64,000 bases of DNA, from the NCBI GenBank assembly GCA_949825025.1, contig OX463780.1, forward strand, positions 39,164,979-39,228,978, read 5' to 3'. The translations under genes and the position numbers were made by a program. A model generated the notes under the pieces. That model did not search any database. It saw only the letters and a program-made list of their open reading frames with translations, and had not been told where the DNA came from. How positions within the stretch are numbered: position 1 is the first letter of the stretch; each line of letters begins with the position of its first letter. Source of the DNA: Siphlonurus alternatus. Lineage: Eukaryota > Arthropoda > Insecta > Ephemeroptera > Siphlonuridae. Of the stretch, positions 53,071 to 64,000 are shown one piece after another.

Positions 53071-53532
53071 AGTCGCCGCAGATCAAACGGGTTTATATCC
53101 AAGCCTAAAGGTGCATTCAGATGGCGGTTTTTATCACGCGGCGCGACGCGAATTAATGCGCATTTGCTGTAACATCCATTGGCGGCCATATTGGGCGATT
53201 AAAAGAAAAAGAGCATCGTAATTAACGCGATTACCTGCGAATTCGCCGCCGCATAGGATTTCGCAGCTTTTAAGTTAAAATCGCGCCGCGTCGCCGTTGC
53301 CGCCATCTGAATCCACCTTAACTTGAGTTTAATTTTTAAGCCTCAGCTACACCAAGAAAAAAAAAAATCAGACCACTTTTGAACATAGATTTAAAAATAC
53401 AAGTATAATTAAACTTTCCAAATCCAGGTTCAAAAGTGGTCTGAATTTTTTTTTCTTCAAGTATATAGCTGAGGCTTAAAAATTAAATTCTAGGTGGGCT
53501 TGGGTATAAACCCGTTTGATCTGCGGCGCCTC
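53071..53532. mobile_element. Foldback element interrupted by another MITE
   Basis: The left outer arm begins CGCCGCAGATCAAACGGG (53074 on) and continues, after the insertion at 53109-53318, with GTTTAATTTTTAAGCCTCAG and a segment containing CAGACCACTTTTGAAC. The right arm is its complement, running from GTTCAAAAGTGGTCTGAA to CCCGTTTGATCTGCGGCG. Removing the insertion and one copy of its duplicated TAA makes the two arms align base for base in length across the junction. The original element was therefore about 250 bp with arms of around 100 bp. Confidence 0.87.
53109..53318. mobile_element. Harbinger-like MITE nested in the foldback
   Basis: The 210-bp insert has ends AGGTGCATTCAGATGGCGG and CCGCCATCTGAATCCACCT, differing at one position. 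It is flanked on both sides by TAA (53106-53108 and 53319-53321). A 3-bp duplication of the form TWA is typical of the PIF/Harbinger superfamily. The interior is unusually rich in CG dinucleotides for this window (CGCGGCGCGACGCG and its partial mirror). It is non-coding; the short minus-strand frame here is incidental. Confidence 0.82.
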
Positions 53533-55850
53533 AGAAATACAAAATTTACGTCTCTTTTTTTGGAGCTGCAGCCTTAGCAAGTTAGGCAGGGTTAAAGTTT
53601 GTGCTGTTCTTAGGTGAAAACCTATAAGGCTGGGACATCAAGCAGATTCTTATGCTCGGGTATTAAGTACATATGTATATAGAATAGTAAACGAATCTAT
53701 CTTTCCTTATTTTTTTTTGTTCCTAACTTTACAAATGATCCTTAAAAGTGTGGTTAAAAAAATCTGTCACTTCACTTTATAGTTAAAGAGATAATCGAAA
53801 ACATTTATAAAAATATTGCGTTGGTGTGTATTTTTTTAAGCCATATAAAAGCAAGGATAATAAATCTCACAGTACAGAGTGAATGGAGGGGGTTTGAGGT
53901 TAGAGACGTGACCACCCACCCCTTCTTTTTCCACCCCCTCCCTTGAGACATGATGGAGATATATACGGGACACCGGGGAACTTCACACAAGGAAGTGGCC
54001 AGTCTTACGTTGAAGTGGATCATGATTTGTTTTACTTCAAAAACACAATAATTTTGTTGTCTCTGTGTGTTTATTATAGTTACTGAATAGAATATGTACT
54101 ACTTTTATATTATATTGAATCTTTTTCACATACATTTATATATGGTACGTAACATTGAAAAAACACTTTTATATAAATGATTTATATGATGGGAAATATT
54201 GCAGCTGGGAAAAGTTAATTATTTCTACTCATGAAGCACGTAAAGATAATAAATCATATCAAGTTATGAACACAACTGTTTTGATTTAGCTGCATGAGCC
54301 TCATTCTCACTTTTTGTTATAATAATGTAACATTTGTTGCAGCAACTTTTGATGATCTGTTGCCATTGTTTTATACTGTAACGTAAATAATACAATTTAT
54401 TTAATTTGAAGATATTTTAAGCATTATAATAGGATCTTATAAAGTTCTCAAGTAATAAGGTGAAGTTTTTATGTAACGAGAAAAACGAAAATTTTATTTT
54501 ATATATTCCTGTATACTCAAAAGTATTGAAAATATAGGTTTATTTATTTGAAAAAGTTATATTTTCTGTTAGTTGATGGTATGATCAAATACATATATTT
54601 CTTTATGGTAAGATAGATTAAAATTAATTTTCATTTTTTTTCTCGCAAATAGTTGAAGGGGCAAAAATATTTGAATTTTCAGATAGATTTGCAATAATTA
54701 TTAGAACCCTGCTTGTGCATACAATTTCAAAACCAAAATGAGGTCAGAAATTTTACTCTTCCGGCTACTTCCATCGGAAAGGTTGGATGTAATTAATGCA
54801 ATTGTTTTAGTATAAAATGTATTTAAAAATTTCTTGTCTTAATTATTATGTTACCGTTACAGTGAAATTTATCTTCAAATTGAAAAAAAAAAAAATGCAA
54901 CTGTATTTTAAATTTTATTTCATTAGGATTAAAGAATTAAAATGTTAATTGCAATAAATATCTGAATCCCTGCAAGATTTATTTATAATTCTAATTTCCT
55001 TACAATGTTAAATAAAGAAAATGTAAATTTAATTCTTACCATTTAATTATGAATTTATTATTTATGATATTATGTATAATTCTACTGTATATGCAAATTT
55101 ATAATATGTAATAAATCCTCTATTCACTACTACGTATACTAATTTAAAATTCAATACATAACTGTTTGTGTATATTCCTTCCTCGAAATCCTTTGATAAA
55201 TTTATGTTATATTACAAATACAAGCTATGCTGCTCTGTTTACATATTGCAATTGCTTTGAAATTAAACCTTTACTGTGCAGCGACTGAGATATTATGTTT
55301 ATATATTCTGTGTGCTATGAAGTTAATCATAGAACTTAAGAACACAGGCACACACGATATGAACTGGAATTTAGTAATATATTAGAAAATGAAATTTTAC
55401 TGCGAATTGTTTTTAACAATATTTTCCTCATCATGATGATATATTTATCGTCAACGGTATGGTAAAAATCAGAATTTTTTTTTTATGATGGTGAAACCGA
55501 GTTCAAAATTGTAATGTTTAATTATTTTGTTAAATAATGTAGTTAAAAACAGCATGGAATGATGTTAATCTAATAAGTTCTCTGTTTCTACTTATGAACA
55601 ATAATCCCACTTTTTAATTATTTGCACATAATCTCTCCCCTCTTTTCCCTCCATAATCTCACTGTCATAATTATATGATAGAAAAAAAATAGTTTTTTTT
55701 TATCACACTCATTGTCAGTGAAGCATGTATATAGCTTCACAGATACTAATACAATTATAAAGAAATTTTTAACAATTTCAAATGGTTGTAATGCAGCATT
55801 GAACAGAACAGCAGCGTAGCCCCAGCCCCTCCCCCTTCCCTTCCTCACTG
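53533..55850. other. Stretch without recognisable genes
   Basis: AT-rich with a pyrimidine/purine-biased patch at 53885-53950 and another at 55815-55850. No exon or RNA gene was supported. Confidence 0.5.
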
Positions 55851-56226
55851 AACATTTTCCCTCTTTAATAGATTCTTCGCTATAAATATGAGATTAATTA
55901 TTATTAAAGGTCTCAATATAATCATCCCCATTTAACTTTGGTCTGATGTCACGAATCTTTTCCTTTGCCCTCCAATACAATTTTAATAGGAAGGTCGCGT
56001 GACGTCAACTCAAAGATAAATGGATACGACTTTAAACAACATTGGAATTCTTGAGGTTTCATTTTGTTTCTCTGCCCTCTATCCGCTTTTGTAGGTGTTT
56101 TCCTCGCTCCCTTCCGATATACATTTTTAAAACTTCGCCAGTGGTATTAATAATTTTATAAATTATATTAAAATAATAATTAATCTCACATTTATAGCGA
56201 AGAATCTATTAAAGAGGGAAAATGTT
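55851..56226. mobile_element. 376-bp inverted-repeat element
   Basis: Left end AACATTTTCCCTCTTTAATA and right end TATTAAAGAGGGAAAATGTT are perfect complements, and the match continues through GATTCTTCGCTATAAAT.TGAGATTAATTATTATT with one difference, giving arms of about 55 bp. The interior contains GTGACGTCAA and has no coding capacity. No clear target duplication was seen. It is a non-autonomous DNA element by structure. Confidence 0.85.
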
Positions 56227-58048
56227 ACATTACCTTTTACTTCAAAAATATGTTTATAGTACAATGTAATATTTTTTTTTGTATATATAATAGGTAGATA
56301 TATGAAATTGTGACGTTCATTGTTACATACAGTAGAGAGTTTGTGTTAGAGCCCGCGAGGCTGAGAGCTCGTTGTGAGAACGCTTGTTGTGAGATAACAG
56401 TCGAGTTGCAAAGAGAATAAGCCGCCGCCAGGTAACAAACACACCATAACCAGTGAGTTTCCATTGAGAGCTCAAAGTGGAAGCTGCCAAGTACCGTCAA
56501 TCGGAATACACTCTCGATAAATATATCAGTGGCCATTATAACTTCACGTCCTAAATAAAGATATCGTTGTAATATCGTCTAAAAACAGCATGATAAGACG
56601 ATTATTTTTTTATAGAAGTAATGTATAGCAGCCATTTTGAATGCATATTATTATAGATGACATGTTGAATAAGGAAAATGAAGCACAAAAAACTTGTTAT
56701 TTTAATGAAAACAGCTATAACAGCATACAAAATAATTTTCTCTATAAATCATATGGTATACACCTATCTTGAAAATAGTATATTTCCTTGTACGTAATAG
56801 AAATGCACCTTTTTCACACTGCTAAAATTATATTTATTTATATATTTTAAAGCTGAATGTAAAATAAAAGCAAAACGAGTTTTATAGGTCAGATCTATAA
56901 CCATTTTGTTGAAATGAAGTTCATTTGCCAAGTAACGCAATATCACAACACCCTAAAGAACATTATATCAACAAGTAGTGACAAATTTAATGTTGCAAAA
57001 CTTTCTAGACCATATAATATAAATTTTAAACAGTAGAAGGACAGTAAATTTTGTAGTTAAAAGTAGATATAAATTATTTCCTTACGTACAGTGAAGCTTA
57101 TTTTTACGCCATGACGATAATAAAAATGTAAGAACTCAACACATAAGAGTAGCATTACCCAAAGGATCTATAAAGATTTAAATCCAGACAGCTCCAAACC
57201 AAACTTTTTTTTCTTATCTTTAAAAAATGTTTCTTTTTGGTGGATGTTATAATAGGCACAATGAACTCTAACCTACGAAATAAATTATATAAGATATGCT
57301 GTAGTGGAAAATGTAAAGGAAAAAGTGAACCTATAAGAAACGACAGGTGTTACAGCTTTTCTTTGCGCATCGTCTTTTGTTTGTGAAAACTGTAAAAAAC
57401 AATAATAAAAAATAAGTTGATTTTATTCTATCTACAATATTTAAATAACTATCTTCAATCTTTCCTGATTTTTAAGTCATTGCATACATAAACTATAGAC
57501 AGTGTAGCGCAGCACAGAATTCTCTTGCGCTGATTTTAATTTATAATCAACGCCACTACAAATTAACATATTGCTCTAACTACAATGATATATAAAATTG
57601 AGACTACCCCTCCTCCCCCACATAAACATACTCTCTTATATCCGCCTGTCGTTATATACCGGTACAGAAAGCTATAATTACGCAAAGATGACTCTCTGTT
57701 CGGAAATGTATTTACTTGCCGATGTTCAAGTACGTAACTGGCCAGGGAGAAGAAGATGCTTACCTGGAACACACAGAAAATCCAAAATGATTAAATTTCA
57801 ATGATTTTATGCCATTAATTTATGAATTATATAAAATAATTTTATTTTATTATTATTATTTTTGAGAATCATTATCTAAACTAAATTCAGAAAATGTATA
57901 AAAAGTTAAAAAAATGTGAAACACTAATAAAAGCATGCAACATGATAAAAAAATTAAATCATGCGAATTTTCAAATAATATTGTATTGTGAAGGCATTAT
58001 ATTTAATTTCGTTACAAGCTTAAAGTAGTACCACAGAATTTTCGTGTC
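56227..58048. other. Stretch without supported genes; possible signal-peptide frame
   Basis: AT-rich apart from 56330-56520. There a minus-strand frame starting at 56464 reads METHWLWCVCYLAAAYSLCN, hydrophobic in the manner of a secretion signal, and a GTATGT donor-like site follows at 56330-56325. This is only suggestive. No other feature could be supported. Confidence 0.25.
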
Positions 58049-58414
58049 TCAAATTGAACTAGATGTGCATTGGAGGATGCATGCAATCATTGAGCTAACT
58101 CCTTCATCTGTGACACGCGCTGATATGCGATTTGCCTTGATGTCTTTGTCGAGAAACTCTTCATATATCTGCCGTCGTAACATTATGGACGACTTACGTA
58201 TAGTTATAATTTCAATGTAGGTTATACTATCTTGTAGCTCTCTCAACGCGTTTCTGTGTCTCACAATCTCATCGACCATTCTCTCTCTTGCTCCTTTGTA
58301 ACATCATTGTCATATGACTTCAGTGAAGATTCATTGAATGAATATATACTAGAATGTAATAACACGTATTCGTCACAGTATATATAAGAATATAGAATAT
58401 TTTACCGTACATAA
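58049..58414 (-). CDS. Unidentified 121-codon open frame
   Basis: An open frame free of stops from 58414 to a TGA at 58049, with its first Met at 58279. The part from that Met begins MVDEIVRHRNALRELQDSIT and is rich in charged and helix-forming residues, with ordinary-looking codon use compared with the AT-rich strings elsewhere. A GTAAGT inside it (about 58194-58199) and an upstream TTCTAG could also make a shorter exon. I recognise no family. It could be an exon of an unknown gene, an eroded transposon gene, or chance. It is on the same strand as the sidestep-like gene but has no Ig or signal features. Confidence 0.2.
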
Positions 58415-58845
58415 TTATGCAGTAAATAACGTTTTAAACATTATGTTAATAAAAGCTCTTAAGTGTAATTCGTATTTAATTATACAATGAACGATGAAAG
58501 ACATAATGTGAGTTTTTAAGTCTTGGAATGTTACTTTCTTATTCTCTGAATGGACATAAATTTGGAACACCGTCTAAATGGCTGCTGCATTATATAAAAC
58601 TTAAAAGTCAAGTAAAATATATGCCGTAATTATATTTATTATCCTTTACAATGCTTTTTCAAGACAATAAAGTGGTGTATAGAAGTGGTGTGAAAAATAT
58701 GTATAGTATATATGTTTATGTACACGTAATTATAAATTTCACCCTTACCTATAAATTTTAAAATATAACAGCACACGTGACCCAGAAAGGTGACAAATCC
58801 TGTCAAAGCCTGATTATAACACTTATAACACCATGATTCATGAGC

Positions 58846-59165
58846 AATAGAGTATCGTCCTCAATTTTTTTTCTTGCAGAAATGGATAGAGGGTGCAAAG
58901 TTATGCTACCCTGATTTTTTTCAGATTTTTTAGAGCCTGGGAAGTATTTTTAAAAAATTATTGAAAGTTCTTTTTGTGACGTCACGAGACGCCGCTCCTT
59001 AATAAAAAGATAGGACTTAACGCCTCGTGACGTCACAAAAAGGACTTTCAATAATTTTTTAAAAATACTTCCCGGGTTCTAAAAAATCTGAAAAAAATCA
59101 GGGTAGCATAACTTTTCACCCTCTATCCATTTCTGTAATAAAAAAATTGAGGACAATACTCCATT
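58846..59165. mobile_element. Foldback (MITE-like) element, family A, copy 2
   Basis: About 320 bp. It runs from AATAGAGTATCGTCCTCAA to TTGAGGACAATACTCCATT, with the arms complementary nearly throughout, including AGAAATGGATAGAG and GAAAGT.CTTTTTGTGACGTC. TGACGTCA occurs at 58977-58984 and 59028-59035. The centre (CGCCGCTCCTTAATAAAAAG) is the reverse complement of the centre of copy 1 at 2665-2995, so the two insertions lie in opposite orientations about 56 kb apart. Confidence 0.88.
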
Positions 59166-62100
59166 ACATAGTTATGGAATTACATGTAGCACCTGATGAC
59201 CTCAAGTGATACATATAGAATACCCTCTTTTTTAATGTACTCAAGTCAAAATTCTGTTAAGTATTATCATGTATTTTATTAGGCTGCATATAATTTACTG
59301 CACAAATGAATATAGCTGCGAAATAACCATTAAATATCACAGTTCTTAAAAATAATTGGACAACATTTTGCAGAAAATACCTAGTAATCAGCAATCCTTT
59401 TCAGCTAAAAATTATATAAAAATAAAAAAAATAAAACTTTTAAAGTTGTAGCAGGAAAATGCTTTAGATTTATAACTAAAAAGTTTTTTTTTTTGTTGGT
59501 CATTTCTCATTCTATTCAAGCTCTATATAGTAATTCACCTCTCTCCTCCCCCATTTCTCTCTCTCTCTCTTCTCATTTACAATCCCTCCCACTCTTTATT
59601 CTTTTATCTGAACTTGCGAGCTGCTATTTTACACAAATCGATGGAAATATGGGTTCGTCGGTCACGAATCGCCCTGCTCCTACTGTAGTGCCGCCTCTGG
59701 AATGAAACTCTTCTTCTTCTCCCTCTCACTAAGTGGCCATTTCCCTCACTGTTCGGCCCGATGAGCTAAACTCGTCCGTCGATTGCCGGCGCCCACGACT
59801 GCCAAATAACACGAGCGTGCATGGCTGCTACTGCTGAGGAGGCGGGCGTGTGGCTGCCTGCTTGCCTGCAAGCCATGATTAAGTAATGGCCCTTCCTTCC
59901 TTCGCTATGTTCGCACGCACAGAACTAGTGAAAAGGGCGAGAAATAAGCCTACAAGTTGCCCATGCTTTCATGTTTAGTTTTAACTACATATATCAGTTT
60001 CTTAGGGGTGTCTTTCTACTATATACTGATTGATAAATCATAATTATTTATTATTATATGATTTAAATAAAAAATAAAAATAATTGTTGTCTGTATGCTT
60101 CCATATTTAAATATCTTTTAATGTACACATTGAGTTGTAATATATTGCGTGCATGATAGGCTGATGTGCATCAATTTTTGTTTAATTTTGAAGTTTGGAA
60201 AAAATTCAGGCTAAAAAAATGTCACATTCTTACACCAAATCAGTAAGCTATCTTTGGCAAACAGTATTTTGCAACAAAGTTTAATGTTTTGACAGTATAT
60301 ATAATTATATTTTATTTTTTAATATTAATGCTTAGCAAAAATGATACATAATTAAATATATTAGCGTAAGCTGTTACAAAATACGAAAAAGAAGAAAAAA
60401 ACTTGATTTGTTTATAAATTGTTTATTAAAAATATTATAATTACTTAGAACATTTAAAAAAAACTTTGCAGATTTTAATTTAGATTACTTGTAGCAACGA
60501 CGTTCCTTTGACTAAAATGAAATAAAAAAACAACATTAATTTTTTATTTAATATTTTTAACATTGCATTAGAGCTTAGTGTGGACCAAGCAAGCTACCTT
60601 TTTTTAAAAAAAATCTTCAGAGAGTTGATCCTTGATGCATGATACAAAATGTGTCATGCACAAGTTTTTAGTTTAGATCAATATGGTCCGAGGTATTTAC
60701 CAAGTAAAGCCAGTGAAAACTACTCGAGTTGGGAAGCATGTATGGCATCCGTAATGTTTCCCTAAGGTCATATACTGAAAATTTGGAAGAAAATTGTGAC
60801 GTCATACTTTCAAGTAATCCAATAGTAGTAAGAAAGGAGAATTAATTAACAATGAACGGTTTCGACAATCAACCAATCCCCTCTTCGGCTGTTTTGTTTG
60901 TATTGTTTTATCACTTAATTATAGTTTAGTTTTCTTCCTTGTTGTTCTGATTTGACAGGTCACGTGTAAGGTTTCTCACAATAATCTGGTCGAAAATAGT
61001 CTTCTTCAAAGTCCTGTAAACTTGAAACGAGTTTCAAACTTACACAATTTGTTAGAATTTTTATAATAAATAAAATTGAAGGTAAAGTTTCAAAATTGAA
61101 CTTTAAAAAGGAAACTTAGCAAAAACTCGATCATCTCACTAATTATAAACTATATCTTAGAACTTTAAAATTAAAAAGAATAAAAATTAAATTAAAAACA
61201 AATTTATATAATAATAAATTTATAAATATACTACATAATCATTCAACGAACAAAGTTTAAATGTCATGATGTGACTATAGCAATTAGAGTATATAAAACT
61301 TTAAAACTTGAATAACATTTTACCATAATATTTATACAACTGCCACAGGTCACTCGTAGAATTAGAATATGTAACATCAGTCTTATTGATGATTGTTTAC
61401 CTTAGGCCGTTCTCATAAAAAGTGTTCAACATATAACAAACATGGTAGACTTATTATACGTATTTCAATCAATATGTTATTAATTTTCTTGATAATTTAT
61501 GAGCTAAAAATTTCTAAGAGCCCTTGATCTCGACTGGCAAACTTCTGCTTTGTAGTTTGGGAACTCAGCCAATCTCTGACAATCAGAAGTGTGATGCATA
61601 GGTAACGTTGGAATTCTTATAAAACACATATTTATATACTGAAGAAAGCAGCATCCAAACTGATGTGCTTCGTATATTTTCCGATGTTTTCTTTACATAA
61701 ATAATTGTTTGTTGTTGACTCTCCACTTCCACAATATATAATACATTATTTTGTTTCTGACAATATAATGATTTTATTTACATCATTATGGCCATACTTT
61801 GCAAAATTATTACCATATAATATGCTTTTATATTTTTAATAACAGGATTTACCTAATTCAATTACTTTTGTAAAACTTTAACATTGTTTGTGAAAGTAAG
61901 AGAAAAAGAGAGCCTATATATAGGGTAGTAAGATGTTGAAAGTCGAGTGTTCTAACTTTTTGACACATTTTCATTGTCACTTCTGTCCTCCCTGGGTGAT
62001 TGTGGTACATGTTGGAGGGCCAAGTGGGTGTAAGCGGGAGAGGAAGTGGCGACGGCATCTAGGTGACAACTGAAAGAAAAGGGCGACTGACAAAGATGGA

Positions 62101-62326
62101 AAGTGACGGAGAGCCAGCGCGTAATTGAAACACGGACTCAAGAAAATAGCAGGAACAAAAGGAGCGAGAGTAAAAGAGAGTTTTCCATTGAGACCATCAC
62201 AAACCGACCACAAAACGTTGAGCTCCTTATTCCTTTTTCTTCTCTCTTTTTTGCCAATCGTGTAAAATTAAATCCTGTTTCATGTTTGCCTTTGCGTACT
62301 CCCTGCACAAGAAATGAAGAAAATTG
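59166..62326. other. Stretch without recognisable genes; GC-rich patches
   Basis: AT-rich overall. The patch 59640-59940 is the most GC-rich unexplained stretch in the window and has no open frame or repeat signature; regulatory sequence or an untranslated exon is possible. The patch 61970-62130 is also GC-richer and precedes a poly(A) run. A GTGACGTCA site lies at about 60796. Confidence 0.4.
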
Positions 62327-62540
<214 letters not shown>

Positions 62541-64000
62541 GGGGGTAAGAAAATCTTATTAAGTAGCAATTGTATTATATCGTAGCATTTAGGTAAACAT
62601 TTTTACAAAAGAAACAACATAAAAACCTTTTTATTATATTTTATAGCATTATTAGAATAGAGTTAAAATGTTTTTCTTTGTATTGTTTTTAAGATAATCT
62701 CATGCTTTCATTATGCTAGGTTAAAAAAAAATCATTGTGTATACACTCACTGACATCAGTAAATACACCTTTCTAATGTAAGTACTAAAGCCCTGAAAGT
62801 CTTGGATGTAATTAGCAGCGGCGAGGATCATTGGTCTTAGTGGTCCTTGAAGTTATATTCGAAAATTGAATTAGTCTCTTACCCGGTCTCTTGAATGTGC
62901 GAACGAGATGAGTTTTTAGTAAATTTTATAATTATATATTATATCCATACCATAATATTCAGTCTTCCGTTCAGTAGGGAGGTGAAAGGAAGTAAGTATT
63001 ATTTTGTAACCTTTGACTGACCCATCTCCCCATCCCCCCTAGTTTAATCACTCTTTCTATAATAATGCGTTTCCTGATTTTTTTTTTCTTAATATTTTAG
63101 AATTTTTAATTAATTTCAAACAAGTTGTTATCTCTCTACATTTAATTAAGTATAATTTTACTATGCATACATGCAAGTTTCAAAACTAAACATAATAAAT
63201 TGTTTTAATTGTCAAAGATTGCCTTAATCTCATTAATATAAATTAAGTATATTTTTGTTATATTTATTCCACTTACACATGCGTGGTAAGGCTGTAGAAT
63301 TTAAAACAAGAAAAAAAAATTATAAAAGTACAAAGTAAAATTTCACCACCGTCCCGTAAAAAAATTAGAAATAATCGATGTCTGCAAAGTGGGAAAACTG
63401 TAGTTTCAAGCAACGAGTTTCAAGTAGGTAATGCGGGTAACTTCATGAAAACTAGAAATAACAGGTAATACAAACCGTCCTAAAATAATTAATTTGTTGC
63501 CTTGTCAAGAAAAAAAAATCAATTAAAACCATATGATAATAAAAATTCAGTAACATACTTGTCTTAAAAATAATTATAATTATTAAAATTATGATTTTAA
63601 ACGCACTCTTTATGTATATTCCCTGGTTTTTGGTTAGCTTTTGTTGTTTTATTAGCGATGTTGAGTTGCTTGGTGGTATCGAAAGCTGCACGCCGCCGCA
63701 GAGAGTATAGCCGCCACGGCGGTATAGTCAGGGAGCGTTCTTTAACGCTAAGAGCTACTCTCTCACTTCTGCTAATTACCTCCCCAACCTCCTGCCACCA
63801 ACAAGAGGAAGGGGGGCGTCTTTTACTCCCTTAGTAGCACAGGGAGGAACATTGATCGTTTTTCTCAGTCTGCTCTGCTGCTTTCCGTATTAACCTACTG
63901 CATATTTAAATCATTCGTTACGTAACTGTATTACCAATTTTGCAATAACATTAAGTGATCTTTTGGTACATATAAGGGCTTTATAGAAACCACCTTAAAA
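62541..64000. other. Stretch without recognisable genes; GC-rich patch near the end
   Basis: AT-rich to about 63640, then a GC-richer patch (63640-63870) containing CCGCCACGGCGG and other short palindromes. Read on the minus strand it shows no Ig-domain or signal-peptide features. The remaining upstream exons of the sidestep-like gene probably lie beyond the window. Confidence 0.4.

Noticed and set aside
3512..53126. A shared 14-mer GCATTCAGATGGCG between the element at 3400-3703 and the inner MITE at 53109-53318
   Set aside because: Similarity stops immediately on both sides, and it is internal in one element but terminal in the other, so it is probably chance or a very old fragment.

Overview
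The window looks like AT-rich nuclear DNA from an arthropod, most probably an insect. By eye it is about two-thirds A+T. It has no operons and no long open frames. It is dominated by intronic or intergenic sequence carrying microsatellites, short foldback (MITE-like) elements and two 5S-rRNA-derived SINE copies. The insect assignment is an inference from the one recognisable gene, which belongs to the Beat/Side family of axon-guidance immunoglobulin proteins.

The gene is on the minus strand and only two coding exons can be supported: 31402-31512 and 3069-3305. Both begin and end in phase 1. Their join completes a Gly-Gly dipeptide and yields one Ig-type domain with the expected Cys, Trp and Cys (first Cys to second Cys 63 residues). 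The sequence style fits the second Ig domain of sidestep-family proteins. The two exons are separated by an intron of about 28.1 kb. Exons for the signal peptide and first Ig domain should lie at higher coordinates, inside or beyond the window. Later Ig, fibronectin, membrane and cytoplasmic exons should lie below position 3069 or off the left end. I could not identify any of these.

Region by region: 1-3068 is downstream intron with one foldback element (2665-2995). 3306-31401 is the long intron, holding a 304-bp inverted-repeat element, a 166-bp hAT-type MITE with 8-bp target duplication, two other foldback families, a pure (TC)n tract, a compound (AC)n(AT)n tract and one 5S-derived SINE. 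31513-64000 is upstream intron or intergenic DNA. It holds a cluster of three foldback elements near 38.1-38.9 kb, further copies of the same families, a second 5S-derived SINE with its target duplication (49957-50397), a Harbinger-like MITE nested inside one arm of another foldback (53071-53532), a second copy of the 2.7-kb foldback in opposite orientation (58846-59165), and two (GA)n tracts.

No new gene system is evident. The points most worth a second look are the nested transposon, the foldback elements that carry mirrored TGACGTCA (CRE-like) sites and, in one case, an X-box-like site at the centre of the palindrome, and the pair of 5S-derived SINEs that appear to represent two structural variants. 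Positions were read by eye and may be off by a base or two at fuzzy element ends; the exon borders are set by splice signals and reading frame.
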